Below, in pieces: positions 49,799-58,677 of a stretch of 64,000 bases of DNA. The stretch comes from an uncultured Lachnospiraceae bacterium (GTDB taxonomy: Bacteria > Bacillota > Clostridia > Lachnospirales > Lachnospiraceae). The DNA is taken from the NCBI GenBank assembly GCA_947367855.1, contig CANBFE010000002.1, forward strand, positions 124,001 through 188,000, given 5' to 3'. The notes beneath the pieces were generated by a model. It did not search any database. It worked only from the letters and a program-made list of their open reading frames with translations, and was not told where the DNA came from. The position numbers and the translations under genes are program-made. How positions within the stretch are numbered: position 1 is the first letter of the stretch; the number at the start of each line of letters is the position of its first letter.

Positions 49799-49842
49799 AT
49801 CCCCCGGACATGCCGGAATGAAAAGCCGGTGTGCCGGGGGAT
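49799..49842. terminator. Strong hairpin between convergent genes
   Basis: Arms ATCCCCCGGACATGCCGG and CCGGTGTGCCGGGGGAT pair almost perfectly, with an 8-nt loop. No T-run follows on either strand, so it is a stable 3'-end structure rather than a standard terminator. Confidence 0.6.
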
Positions 49843-49861
49843 TCAGCCTGGAGCCGTAAAG

Positions 49862-51607
49862 CTACTGTGCGGGCTGTATGCCTGATATATCGCTGTCGAT
49901 AGCCATGGAATAATTGGTATAGTAGACTACAAAGCCGGGTTTGGCTCCGCCCGGTTTTTTTACATGCTTTTTCTGGATATAGTCAATTTCCACCTTCTCC
50001 TGTCCCCTGCCCCTGGAATAATAGGCGGCCAGTCTGGCGGCCTCCTCGAAGGTGCGGTCCGGCAGTTCCTCCGCGTTTCCAAGCTTTACGACAACATGGG
50101 AGCCGGGCATCTGCTTGGCATGAAACCACCAGTCATTGCCTGTGGCAAACTTAAAGGTAAGCTCGTCGTTCTGGAAATTGTTTTTCCCCACATACATATG
50201 AAAGCCGTCGCTGCTGATATAGTGGTAGGGTTTGCTGGTGATCTTCTGTTTTTTGGAACCGCCCTTCCGGCGGATATAACCGCTCTGGGTGAGTTCTTCT
50301 TTGATCTGCGCAAGGTCTTCCTCGTAAAGCGCGATATCCAGGGCAGCGGATATGGATTCCAGATGGTCGATTTCCGACTTGACCTCCAGGGTCAGGGCGG
50401 AGAGGGCCTCATGGGTCCTTTTCATTTTGCCGTATTTGTCAAAATACTTCCTGGCATTTTCCGTGGCGCTGAGAGTGGGGTCCAGGGGAATGGTGATGGT
50501 CTCGTCCGTGTAATAATTCAGGGCTTCCAGGGACCTGGCGCCCGGCTCCGCGCTGTAGCCGTAGGTGTTGAGAAGCTCTCCGTAAATGCGGTAGGTTTCC
50601 CTCTTTTCGGTATCTTTGATCTGCCGCAGCTGCAGATCGTACTTTTTTACGTTTCTCTCCAGGGCGGTCTGGACGATGCGCCTTAAGTCCGAGGACTTCT
50701 GACGAATGCGGGTCAGGGTATTTTTTTCCGCATAATAATTCTCCAGAAGGGCCGACATGGAGGGATAGACAGAGGTATGGTATTCCCCGGTTTCATACAT
50801 GGTCAGGGGGATGGCGCAGAATTCCACGGGACTGCCATGTGCATAGGCCACATTGGGGGTGAATCGTTCCTCAAGGATGGCGGCAGTCATTTCAGAAAAG
50901 ACCCTGTACAGGGCTTCATAGTCCGTCCGGGAAAATGCAGCGGTGGAAAGTTCTCCGTCCAGTCCGGCCTCATAGCAGAGCTCCTGTGCAAGTATGGGGG
51001 AAATGCCCGTAAAACTGCCGTAAAGAGCCTTGAATAATGGCTGGGGTCTGGCGGAGAGCGTCTGGCAGAAGGTGTGGAGATCCGTGTGCAGCGCATCCAG
51101 TTTGTCCTGTGTCTGCGCAACAAAGTAGGGCCTGCCCGGCAGTACTTCACGGAGAGAGCTCACTGCTGCAGTGACATGCTTGATGCTGTCTATGATTATT
51201 CCATTGTCGTCACAGAAGATAATATTGCTGTGTTTTCCCATGATCTCCACAATCAGGGTCTTGTGCCGCAGATCTCCCATTTCGTCCAGATGTTCCACAT
51301 CTATCCGGACAATGCGTTCCAGGCCGGGCTGGGAGATATCCGTAATCCGGCCGTTCTGGAGATGCTTGCGCAGAAGCATGCAGAAGTTCGGGGCTGTCAT
51401 GGGGCTCGGTTTGTTGGAGCCGGTGAGGTAGACCAGGGGCAGGGAAGCCTCGGCGGAGAGAAGCAGGCGGGACTGTCCCCCGGGCTGCCGGATGGTCAGC
51501 AGCAGCTCGTCCTCCTCCGGCTGGGCAATCTTGTACAGCCGGCCGCCCACCAGCTCTTTTTTCAGTTCGGACACTACGTTTGCTATTGTCACGCCGTCAA
51601 ATGCCAT
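49862..51607 (-). CDS. rqcH: Ribosome quality control protein RqcH (NFACT family)
   Basis: Binds stalled 50S subunits and adds C-terminal alanine tails to the incomplete chain; formerly called fibronectin-binding protein. 581 residues: NFACT-N (1-about 170, with AFDGVTIANVVSEL and EIMGKHSNIIF), a long coiled-coil middle (about 270-440) and NFACT-R (about 445-565, with GYIRRK, GNDWWFHAKQMPGSH and KPGGAKPGFVVY). All domains are present. Divergent from yicC. Confidence 0.95.
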   Translation of the reverse strand: MAFDGVTIANVVSELKKELVGGRLYKIAQPEEDELLLTIRQPGGQSRLLLSAEASLPLVYLTGSNKPSPMTAPNFCMLLRKHLQNGRITDISQPGLERIVRIDVEHLDEMGDLRHKTLIVEIMGKHSNIIFCDDNGIIIDSIKHVTAAVSSLREVLPGRPYFVAQTQDKLDALHTDLHTFCQTLSARPQPLFKALYGSFTGISPILAQELCYEAGLDGELSTAAFSRTDYEALYRVFSEMTAAILEERFTPNVAYAHGSPVEFCAIPLTMYETGEYHTSVYPSMSALLENYYAEKNTLTRIRQKSSDLRRIVQTALERNVKKYDLQLRQIKDTEKRETYRIYGELLNTYGYSAEPGARSLEALNYYTDETITIPLDPTLSATENARKYFDKYGKMKRTHEALSALTLEVKSEIDHLESISAALDIALYEEDLAQIKEELTQSGYIRRKGGSKKQKITSKPYHYISSDGFHMYVGKNNFQNDELTFKFATGNDWWFHAKQMPGSHVVVKLGNAEELPDRTFEEAARLAAYYSRGRGQEKVEIDYIQKKHVKKPGGAKPGFVVYYTNYSMAIDSDISGIQPAQ

Positions 51608-51675
51608 GTTTTGTTCCTCCGGTTTTCACGGGAGCATGGGATTTCTTTCCTGCTCCCTTATGCAGGTCTGGGGCT

Positions 51676-51704
51676 ATTATAACACAGGGCAGGCGCAAAG
51701 TCCA
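51676..51704 (-). promoter_or_regulatory. rqcH promoter
   Basis: Minus strand: TGGACT (51699-51704), a 17-bp spacer, and TATAAT (51676-51681), about 70 bp before the rqcH start. Confidence 0.5.
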
Positions 51705-51754
51705 TTCGGCAGAGCGCGAATGAGAAAAATTGCGTAAAAGCCTTCCTCATGCAC

Positions 51755-51783
51755 TTGACGCTTTTGGAAACTTATCTTATAAT
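51755..51783 (+). promoter_or_regulatory. Sigma-A promoter of the yicC operon
   Basis: TTGACG (51755-51760), a 17-bp spacer, and TATAAT (51778-51783), about 50 bp before yicC; near consensus. Confidence 0.75.
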
Positions 51784-51831
51784 AGACTGAAGTATCCAAA
51801 TTATGGGTTCATTGCCCGGACAGGAGCATTC

Positions 51832-52710
51832 ATGATTAAGAGCATGACGGGTTTCGGCAGAGGTGAGGTTGTCGGAAACAGCAGAAAATTCACGGTGGAG
51901 ATTAAGTCGGTAAATCACCGCTATCTGGATGTGAACATTAAGATGCCCAAAACACTGAATTTTTTTGAGTCGGCCATCCGCAGTGAACTGAAAAAATACA
52001 TTTCCCGCGGCAAAGTTGACGTGTTCATTTCCTATGAGGATTTCTCGGAAAAAAAATCCACGCTACATTACAACAGAGAGACGGCAGCCGAGTATTTGAA
52101 GTATCTGCGCCAGATGGCGGAAGATTTCCGGCTGGAGGACGATATCCGAGTATCCGTGCTGTCCAGGTTTCCGGAGGTGTTTACCGTGGAGGAGACAGAT
52201 GCGGACGAGGAGGAGATGTGGAAGGAGCTGCATCGCGCTGTGGAGGGAGCGGCGGGAATGTTCGTGGATGCCCGTGTGACCGAAGGCGGGAATCTCAGGG
52301 AAGATCTGATCGGGAAACTGGTTGGGATGAGGGAGCTGGTGGCGTTTATTTTGGAGCGCTCGCCGCGGATTATTGAGGAGTACCGCAGACGTCTGGAGGA
52401 ACGTGTGAAGGAGCTTCTGGGGGATGTGCATGTGGACGAGGCAAGGCTGCTGACAGAGGTGACAATCTTTTCCGATAAGGTGTGCGTGGACGAGGAGCTG
52501 GTAAGGCTCCGCAGTCATATCGAGGCCACGGAGAGCACTCTTCTGGCAGGGGGAGCTGTGGGAAGAAAGCTCGACTTTATCGCGCAGGAAATGAACCGGG
52601 AGGCCAACACCATTCTCTCCAAGTGCAATGACCTGGAGACCTCCAATGCTGCCATTGAGCTGAAGACCGAGATCGAGAAGATCCGGGAACAGATTCAGAA
52701 TATAGAATAG
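51832..52710 (+). CDS. YicC family endoribonuclease
   Basis: A 292-residue protein of the YicC/YloC family. E. coli YicC degrades certain small RNAs. The N-terminal MIKSMTGFGRGE is the family signature, followed by VEIKSVNHRYLDVNIK-type sequence; the C-terminal DUF1732 part has GRKLDFIAQEMNREANTI. The start at 51832 has AGGAG 5 nt upstream; the frame is open to 51730, which is upstream of the promoter. It begins the block continuing into remA and gmk. Confidence 0.93.
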   Translation: MIKSMTGFGRGEVVGNSRKFTVEIKSVNHRYLDVNIKMPKTLNFFESAIRSELKKYISRGKVDVFISYEDFSEKKSTLHYNRETAAEYLKYLRQMAEDFRLEDDIRVSVLSRFPEVFTVEETDADEEEMWKELHRAVEGAAGMFVDARVTEGGNLREDLIGKLVGMRELVAFILERSPRIIEEYRRRLEERVKELLGDVHVDEARLLTEVTIFSDKVCVDEELVRLRSHIEATESTLLAGGAVGRKLDFIAQEMNREANTILSKCNDLETSNAAIELKTEIEKIREQIQNIE

Positions 52711-52723
52711 GAGTCAGGCCGGC

Positions 52724-52978
52724 ATGCTGATCCACATCGGTTTCGGAAATATTGTCAATACGGAAAAAATCATTGCCATTGTCAGCCCGGAGTCGGCGCC
52801 CATCAAGCGTCTGGTCCAGGGGGCAAAGGAAAAGGGGCTTGCCATCGACGCCACCCAGGGCCGCAAGACAAAGTCCGTTCTGATCATGGACGGAAGCCAG
52901 GTGGTGCTCTCGGCGCTTCTGCCCGAAACCGTGGCAGGAAGGGTGCAGGAGACCGGAGAAGGCGCGGAGGAGAGATAA
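52724..52978 (+). CDS. remA: RemA-like DNA-binding regulator (DUF370)
   Basis: An 84-residue protein. In B. subtilis RemA activates biofilm matrix and osmoprotection genes by binding DNA as a ring-shaped oligomer. MLIHIGFGNIVNTEKIIAIV and the KSVLIMDGSQVVLSAL segments match. It is located between yicC and gmk, the usual position in Firmicutes. Its regulatory targets in this organism are unknown. Confidence 0.92.
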   Translation: MLIHIGFGNIVNTEKIIAIVSPESAPIKRLVQGAKEKGLAIDATQGRKTKSVLIMDGSQVVLSALLPETVAGRVQETGEGAEER

Positions 52979-52979
52979 T

Positions 52980-53618
52980 ATGGAACAAAAAGGAATTCTG
53001 ATCGTAATTTCGGGTTTTTCCGGCGCAGGAAAGGGTACACTGGTAAAGGAGCTTCTGCGCAGGCATGAAGAGTACGCCCTGTCGGTTTCCATGACAACCA
53101 GGGAACCCAGGCCGGGGGAACGGGAAGGGATAGAGTATTTTTTTACGGACAGAGAGCATTTTGAGGAGACCATTGCCGCGGACGGACTGGTGGAATACGC
53201 CCGGTACTGCGGGAATTATTACGGCACGCCCAGGGCCTATGTGGAGGAGCAGCTGGGGGCGGGCCGGAATGTCATTCTGGAGATAGAGATCCAGGGGGCC
53301 CTCAAGATAAAGGAAAAATTTCCGGAGAGCCTGCTTCTCTTTGTGACTCCGCCCAGTGTGGAGGAGCTGAAGCGCAGGCTGGTGGGAAGGGGCACTGAGA
53401 GCGAAGAGGTTATCTCAAAGCGCCTGGCCCGTGCCGCAGAGGAATCAGAAGGTGTGGAAGCCTATGATTATATAGTAGTAAATGACAGACTGGAAGAATG
53501 CGCGGAGGAGGTTCACCGTCTGGTGGACGCGGCCCGCAGGGCTCCGGTCAGAAGGAGCAGATTTATTCAGGAGATCAGGGAGGAACTGAATCGTTTTGCG
53601 AAAGGAGCGCAGGTATAA
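52980..53618 (+). CDS. gmk: Guanylate kinase
   Basis: Phosphorylates GMP to GDP. 212 residues. GFSGAGKGT (12-20) is the P-loop; STMTTREPRPGE-like and YFFTDREHFE match the GMP-binding region. It begins 2 bp after remA, and its stop overlaps the rpoZ start by one base (TAATG). Confidence 0.96.
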   Translation: MEQKGILIVISGFSGAGKGTLVKELLRRHEEYALSVSMTTREPRPGEREGIEYFFTDREHFEETIAADGLVEYARYCGNYYGTPRAYVEEQLGAGRNVILEIEIQGALKIKEKFPESLLLFVTPPSVEELKRRLVGRGTESEEVISKRLARAAEESEGVEAYDYIVVNDRLEECAEEVHRLVDAARRAPVRRSRFIQEIREELNRFAKGAQV

Positions 53619-53848
53619 TGTTACATCCGTCTTATTCAGATTTGATGAAAGTAGTAAACAGTGAGGTAGAGCAGGGAGAGGCTCCCATTGTAAACAGCCG
53701 TTATTCCATTGTCATGGCTACTTCCAGAAGGGCGAGACAGATTATCGGCGGCGATACTGCAATGGTGGAGAGCAGGGACAGGAAACCGCTTTCGGTGGCA
53801 GTGGAGGAGCTGAACCAGGGCAAGATCAAGATACTGGGAGGGGAGTGA
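53618..53848 (+). CDS. rpoZ: RNA polymerase omega subunit
   Basis: Small subunit that helps assemble RNA polymerase by binding the beta' subunit. 76 residues. IVMATSRRARQII is the family motif, followed by KPLSVAVEEL. ATG 53618 overlaps the gmk stop; AAAGGAG lies upstream. Located in the usual place after gmk. Confidence 0.94.
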   Translation: MLHPSYSDLMKVVNSEVEQGEAPIVNSRYSIVMATSRRARQIIGGDTAMVESRDRKPLSVAVEELNQGKIKILGGE

Positions 53849-53981
53849 ACACCATCCAGGACAGCCCGTGTTTCGAAGTGTCCGGAAGCCTTCCGGTGAA
53901 GAGGTAGCTGGTGATCTGCCAGCTATTTTCGGTTTATCGGGGAAGAGAAGGACAGAGTCAGGAGAGGTAAGATTAATTTAC

Positions 53982-55325
53982 ATGAATATTATGTTTGTAT
54001 CACTGGGCTGTGATAAGAATCTGGTGGATACGGAAATGATGCTGGGTCTTCTCCAGGGAAAGGGCCTTGCATTTACGGATGACGAGAATGAAGCAGATGT
54101 CATTGTGGTGAATACATGCTGCTTTATCGGGGATGCCAAGGAGGAGAGCATACAGACCCTGCTTGAGATGGCGGAGCTGAAGAAGACGGGCAGGCTGAAA
54201 GGACTGATTGCCGCAGGCTGCCTGGCGCAGCGTTACCAGGAGGAGATCGCCAGGGAGATTCCGGAGGTGGACGCCCTTCTGGGAACCACTGCCCTGGAAG
54301 AGATTGCGGAGGCCGTGGAAGAGGTCCTGGAAGGCGGTGGGAGCAATCACTGCAGGGATCTGAAGGAGGCGGTCTGTCTGTGCGTGGACCAGGTAGTCAC
54401 CACAGGGGGACACTATGCTTATCTGAAGATTGCGGAAGGGTGCGGCAAGCACTGTACCTACTGCATCATTCCCAAAGTCCGCGGGGATTACAGAAGCGTT
54501 CCCATGGAGTCGTTGGTTGCCCAGGCGGAGAAACTGGCAGGGGACGGAGTCCGGGAATTGATCCTGGTGGCTCAGGAGACCACCCTGTACGGCGTGGATT
54601 TATATGGCAGAAAATGCCTTCCGGAGCTTTTGCGGCGCCTGGCAGGGATTCCCGGGATTTTCTGGATACGGCTTTTATACTGTTATCCGGAAGAAATTAC
54701 AGAGGAACTTCTGGACGTCATGGCCGGGGAACCGAAAATATGCCATTATCTGGACATTCCCATCCAGCATGCCTCGGACAGGGTGCTGAAGCGCATGGGA
54801 AGGCGAACCACCCAGGAAGAGCTGCGCGCGGGAATCCGGCGTCTGCGGGAAAGGATACCGGATATCTGCCTGCGGACAACGCTGATCAGCGGGTTTCCCG
54901 GGGAGACCCAGGAGGACTTTGAGGAGCTGTACCGTTTTGTCAATGAGATGGAATTTGACAGGCTGGGCGTGTTTCCCTATTCCAGGGAGGAGGATACCCC
55001 GGCTGCGGAGATGCCGGACCAGGTGGAGGAAAACGTGAAGGAAGCCCGCCGGGACGAACTGATGGAGCTGCAGCAGGCGGTTGCCTTTGAAAAGGCAGAG
55101 GGAATGGTGGGACAGACACTCACGGTGATGGTGGAAGGCAGGGTTGCGGACGAGGATGTGTATGTGGCCAGGACTTACAGGGATGCGCCGGGAGTGGACG
55201 GTTACCTGTTTGTCAATACCAGTCTGCAGCTGACCACGGGAGACTTTGTAAAAGTGATTGTGACGGACTCCAATGAGTATGACCTGATCGGCGAGATCCT
55301 GGAGGACGGGGAGGAGTTTGCATGA
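53982..55325 (+). CDS. rimO: Ribosomal protein S12 methylthiotransferase
   Basis: Radical SAM enzyme that adds a methylthio group to an Asp of ribosomal protein S12. 447 residues. The N-terminal cluster uses C10, C46 and C80; the radical SAM motif is CGKHCTYC (C154, C158, C161). The C-terminal TRAM domain is present. YLDIPIQHASD supports RimO over MiaB. The start at 53982 has GAGAGG about 12 nt upstream. The upstream frame is open but unlikely to be translated. Confidence 0.95.
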   Translation: MNIMFVSLGCDKNLVDTEMMLGLLQGKGLAFTDDENEADVIVVNTCCFIGDAKEESIQTLLEMAELKKTGRLKGLIAAGCLAQRYQEEIAREIPEVDALLGTTALEEIAEAVEEVLEGGGSNHCRDLKEAVCLCVDQVVTTGGHYAYLKIAEGCGKHCTYCIIPKVRGDYRSVPMESLVAQAEKLAGDGVRELILVAQETTLYGVDLYGRKCLPELLRRLAGIPGIFWIRLLYCYPEEITEELLDVMAGEPKICHYLDIPIQHASDRVLKRMGRRTTQEELRAGIRRLRERIPDICLRTTLISGFPGETQEDFEELYRFVNEMEFDRLGVFPYSREEDTPAAEMPDQVEENVKEARRDELMELQQAVAFEKAEGMVGQTLTVMVEGRVADEDVYVARTYRDAPGVDGYLFVNTSLQLTTGDFVKVIVTDSNEYDLIGEILEDGEEFA

Positions 55326-55903
55326 AAAAAATGAATTTGCCCAATAAGCTGACAATATTTCGGGTTGTACTGATTGTGCCCTTTGTGCTTCTGCTCCTGG
55401 GAGAGAGCGGAGGGTGGAAATGGTTTACGGCTCTGTTCGGCGGTATTGTGGAATATGTGGATTATATTGCGCTGGCCATTTTTATAATTGCCAGCCTAAC
55501 GGATCTCATTGACGGCAAAATAGCCAGAAAGTACAATCTGGTGACTAATTTTGGCAAGTTTATGGATCCGTTGGCGGACAAGCTGTTGGTCAGCGCGGCC
55601 CTGATCGCATTGGTGGAACTGGGCAGGATACCGGCATGGATTGTCATTGTCATTATCAGCAGGGAATTTATTATCAGCGGCTTTCGCCTGGTTGCCGCAG
55701 ACAACAATGTAGTAATTGCTGCCAATTACTGGGGAAAATTTAAGACGGCTTTTCAGATGGTGATGGTATGCCTTATGATTGCGGATATTCCCGGACTGCA
55801 GCTTGTGACGGATATCGTTATGTGGATTGCGCTTGCGCTGACCCTTATTTCCCTGATAGACTATCTGGCCAAGAACAAAGCGGTAATGCTGGAACAGAGA
55901 TAG
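55322..55903 (+). CDS. pgsA: CDP-diacylglycerol--glycerol-3-phosphate 3-phosphatidyltransferase
   Basis: Membrane enzyme that makes phosphatidylglycerol phosphate, the committed step to acidic phospholipids. 193 residues, about four or five helices. The catalytic motif D-x2-D-G-x2-A-R-x8-G-x3-D-x3-D is complete (TDLIDGKIAR, then GKFMDPLADK). Its start overlaps the rimO stop by 4 bp. Located in the common pgsA-cinA-recA order. Confidence 0.96.
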   Translation: MKKMNLPNKLTIFRVVLIVPFVLLLLGESGGWKWFTALFGGIVEYVDYIALAIFIIASLTDLIDGKIARKYNLVTNFGKFMDPLADKLLVSAALIALVELGRIPAWIVIVIISREFIISGFRLVAADNNVVIAANYWGKFKTAFQMVMVCLMIADIPGLQLVTDIVMWIALALTLISLIDYLAKNKAVMLEQR

Positions 55904-55932
55904 CCGGGGGAGACGTGGAAACGGGGGAAAAT

Positions 55933-57204
55933 ATGAAAGCTGAATTGATTTGTGTGGGGACAGAGCTTCTGTTGGGCAGTATCGTAAATACGAACGCGGC
56001 CTATCTGGCTGAGAAATGTGCTGCCCTGGGAATTTCCTGTTATTTTCAGACAGTGGTGGGGGATAACGGGGAGCGGTTATCCCAGGTGCTCAGAACGGCC
56101 ATGGAACGCTCAGACCTCGTGATTTTGTCCGGGGGACTGGGGCCTACGGAGGATGATCTGACAAAGGAGACCGTGGCAGAAGTCTGCGGAATAAAAATGG
56201 AACTTCATGAGCCGAGCAAAAAGGCGATTGAGAAGTATTTTGCAGGCAAAAAGGCTCAGGCCACGGACAATAACTGGAAACAGGCCATGCTGCCCGCAGG
56301 CTCTGTGGCTCTGGAAAATCACAACGGAACTGCTCCGGGAATCATCCTGGAGACCGGGGACACAAAGCTGATCCTGCTTCCGGGTCCGCCCGGAGAGCTG
56401 CAGCCCATGTTTGAGGAGAGTGTGGTTCCCTATCTGGCAGAGCTGACATCCCAGTCCATATGCTCACAGACCGTGAAGATCTGCGGTGTGGGGGAGAGCA
56501 AAGCGGAGACCATGGTAAAGGATCTGATTGAAAAGCAGACCAATCCCACCATTGCCACCTACGCCAAACCGGGGGAGGTCCATATCCGGGTCACTGCCAA
56601 CGCAGGGGACAGGAAAACAGCCGCTAAGCTGATCAAACCGGTGGTCAAGGAGCTGAAGAACCGTTTCGGAAACCATATCTATACCACGGATGAGGGCACC
56701 ACTCTGGAGAAGTCGGTTGTGGATCTGGCAATGGCAAACAAACTGACTATCACCTGTGCGGAGTCCTGCACGGGAGGCATGCTGTCCGCCAGACTGGTGA
56801 ATGTTCCGGGGATTTCCGAGATTTATAAATCAGGTGTGGTTACCTACTCCAACAAGGCAAAGCGCCGCCTTCTGGGAGTGAAAAAAAGCACGCTGCAGAA
56901 AGCGGGCGCAGTCAGTGAAAAAACGGCGGTAGAGATGGCAAAAGGCGCTTCAGTGATGTTTAAGGCAGATGTGGCGGCTGCGATTACCGGCATAGCCGGG
57001 CCGGAGGGCGGGACGCCGGAGAAGCCGGTTGGACTGGTATATATCGCCTGCCATGTAAAAGGAAAGACCACGGTGCGGGAGTACCGTTTTTTCGGAAACA
57101 GAAGCCAGATACGGGAGTCTGCGGTCTCTGCCGCCCTTTCCCTAATGCGGGAATGTATTCTGGTATACTACAGCAAGGTAACATTCGGAAAGAGGGAGTC
57201 TTAA
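55933..57204 (+). CDS. cinA: CinA (competence/damage-inducible protein A)
   Basis: A 423-residue protein with an N-terminal MoCF-like domain (1-170; GTELLLGSI, LSGGLGPTEDD) acting as pyrophosphatase, and a C-terminal NMN deamidase domain (about 260-420; CAESCTGGML, ITGIAGPEGGTPEKPVG) used in pyridine nucleotide recycling. The start is ATG 55933, with GGGGG upstream. In streptococci it is cotranscribed with recA, as is the order here. A terminator overlaps its stop. Confidence 0.95.
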   Translation: MKAELICVGTELLLGSIVNTNAAYLAEKCAALGISCYFQTVVGDNGERLSQVLRTAMERSDLVILSGGLGPTEDDLTKETVAEVCGIKMELHEPSKKAIEKYFAGKKAQATDNNWKQAMLPAGSVALENHNGTAPGIILETGDTKLILLPGPPGELQPMFEESVVPYLAELTSQSICSQTVKICGVGESKAETMVKDLIEKQTNPTIATYAKPGEVHIRVTANAGDRKTAAKLIKPVVKELKNRFGNHIYTTDEGTTLEKSVVDLAMANKLTITCAESCTGGMLSARLVNVPGISEIYKSGVVTYSNKAKRRLLGVKKSTLQKAGAVSEKTAVEMAKGASVMFKADVAAAITGIAGPEGGTPEKPVGLVYIACHVKGKTTVREYRFFGNRSQIRESAVSAALSLMRECILVYYSKVTFGKRES

Positions 57205-57214
57205 CTCCCTTTTT
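57193..57214 (+). terminator. Terminator overlapping the cinA stop codon
   Basis: AGGGAGT (57193-57199) and ACTCCCT (57204-57210), a 4-nt loop, followed by TTTT. The stop codon is in the loop and the first base of the 3' arm. Confidence 0.7.
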
Positions 57215-57420
57215 CCATAAAAATATGGTTGTCACGGGGAAAAATATGTGTTAAACTGATGTCATCTGATTCTTCGTAAAGGTTATTCTTGCGTTCCGGC
57301 ATTTTCGCCACAGGTTTCAGAGAGGAATTGATAAAATTTGATACAGGGGGGTGGGATGCTTTTGAGGGAGTTTTATGACACTCAAAAAGTGGTAGATTGA
57401 TTTCATTCAGGAAATAACAG

Positions 57421-57449
57421 TTGACAAATGCGAACAAATGTTTTATTCT
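57421..57449 (+). promoter_or_regulatory. SOS-regulated recA promoter
   Basis: TTGACA (57421-57426), a 17-bp spacer, and TATTCT (57444-57449), within the 292-bp gap before recA. LexA boxes lie in the spacer and downstream (next entries). Confidence 0.8.
57431..57443. promoter_or_regulatory. LexA (SOS) box 1 at recA
   Basis: CGAACAAATGTTT matches the Gram-positive LexA pattern CGAAC-4-GTTCG with few mismatches. It lies in the promoter spacer, where LexA would block polymerase. Confidence 0.7.
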
Positions 57450-57461
57450 TTATAAAAGACA

Positions 57462-57473
57462 GAACATTCGTTC
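57462..57473. promoter_or_regulatory. LexA (SOS) box 2 at recA
   Basis: GAACATTCGTTC is a perfect GAAC-4-GTTC site just downstream of the -10, in the transcribed leader. Confidence 0.75.
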
Positions 57474-57496
57474 CTTGAGAAAAAGGAGATTATGAT

Positions 57497-58660
57497 ATGG
57501 AAAAGGAAGAAAAACTGAAAGCCCTGGACGCGGCCATCGGGCATATTGAGAAGCAGTATGGAAAAGGGGCAGTGATGAAACTGGGAGATCCCACGGCAAG
57601 GATGAATGTGGAGACCATTCCCACAGGTTCCCTGAGCCTTGACGTTGCGCTGGGACTGGGCGGCATCCCCAGGGGAAGAGTGGTGGAGATATACGGACCG
57701 GAATCCAGCGGTAAGACTACGGTTACCCTGCATATGATCGCAGAGGTACAGAAAATGGGAGGGATTGCAGGTTTCATAGACGCGGAGCATGCGCTTGATC
57801 CCGTATATGCCAGGAATATCGGAGTGGACATAGACAATCTGTACATTTCACAGCCGGACAATGGAGAGCAGGCGTTGGAGATCACGGAGACCATGGTGCG
57901 TTCCGGCGCACTTGACATTGTAGTGGTGGACTCCGTGGCGGCGTTGGTTCCCAAGGCGGAGATAGACGGAGATATGGGTGACAGCCATGTGGGACTGCAG
58001 GCCCGGCTGATGTCCCAGGCTCTGAGAAAGCTTACGGCTGTCATCAGCAAGTCCAACTGCGCAGTGGTCTTTATCAACCAGCTCAGGGAGAAGGTAGGAG
58101 TCATGTTCGGCAGTCCGGAGACCACCACGGGAGGCCGTGCCCTGAAATTTTATTCCTCCGTTCGTCTGGACGTCAGAAGGGTGGAAGCTCTGAAGCAGGG
58201 CGGAGAGGTGATTGGCAACCGTACCCGGGTTAAGGTGGTGAAGAATAAGGTGGCGCCGCCTTTCAAGGAAGCGGAATTTGACATTATGTTCGGCAAGGGA
58301 ATCTCCAGGGAAGGAGATATTCTGGATCTGGCTGCGGAACTGGATGTGATAGCGAAATCCGGCGCCTGGTATGCCTATGAAGGGAATAAGATCGGACAGG
58401 GCCGGGAAAATGCCAAGCAGTATCTGCGGGACAATCCGGAAGTATGTGCGGCCATTGACGGGAAGGTCCGGGAGCATTATGGATTTAACGGCAAAGGAGA
58501 AAAACCTGCGGAGCCGGAAGGAAAGGCACCGGGAAAGCCGGAGACAAAGACTGGCTCCAAAGCAGGCAGGGGAAAGGCAGGAGCCCGGGCTGAGGCTGAA
58601 CCGGCGGCGGAAGACACTGCACAGGCTGTGCAGACTGAGGAGAATGGCAAGCAGGAGTGA
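57497..58660 (+). CDS. recA: Recombinase A
   Basis: DNA strand-exchange protein and SOS co-protease. 387 residues. Walker A GPESSGKT (67-74), ATP-contacting EHALDP and loop GLQARLMSQALRKL. The C-terminal tail (from about residue 335, 50 residues) is rich in Lys, Glu, Ala and Gly and longer than in most bacteria. AAAAGGAG lies 8 nt upstream. recX follows after 17 bp. Confidence 0.98.
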   Translation: MEKEEKLKALDAAIGHIEKQYGKGAVMKLGDPTARMNVETIPTGSLSLDVALGLGGIPRGRVVEIYGPESSGKTTVTLHMIAEVQKMGGIAGFIDAEHALDPVYARNIGVDIDNLYISQPDNGEQALEITETMVRSGALDIVVVDSVAALVPKAEIDGDMGDSHVGLQARLMSQALRKLTAVISKSNCAVVFINQLREKVGVMFGSPETTTGGRALKFYSSVRLDVRRVEALKQGGEVIGNRTRVKVVKNKVAPPFKEAEFDIMFGKGISREGDILDLAAELDVIAKSGAWYAYEGNKIGQGRENAKQYLRDNPEVCAAIDGKVREHYGFNGKGEKPAEPEGKAPGKPETKTGSKAGRGKAGARAEAEPAAEDTAQAVQTEENGKQE

Positions 58661-58677
58661 GTACGGCAGGGGGATAG

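Noticed and set aside
57201..57437. Possible 78-residue minus-strand gene before recA
   Set aside because: It covers the recA upstream region and its -35 element, has no ribosome site and no family resemblance.
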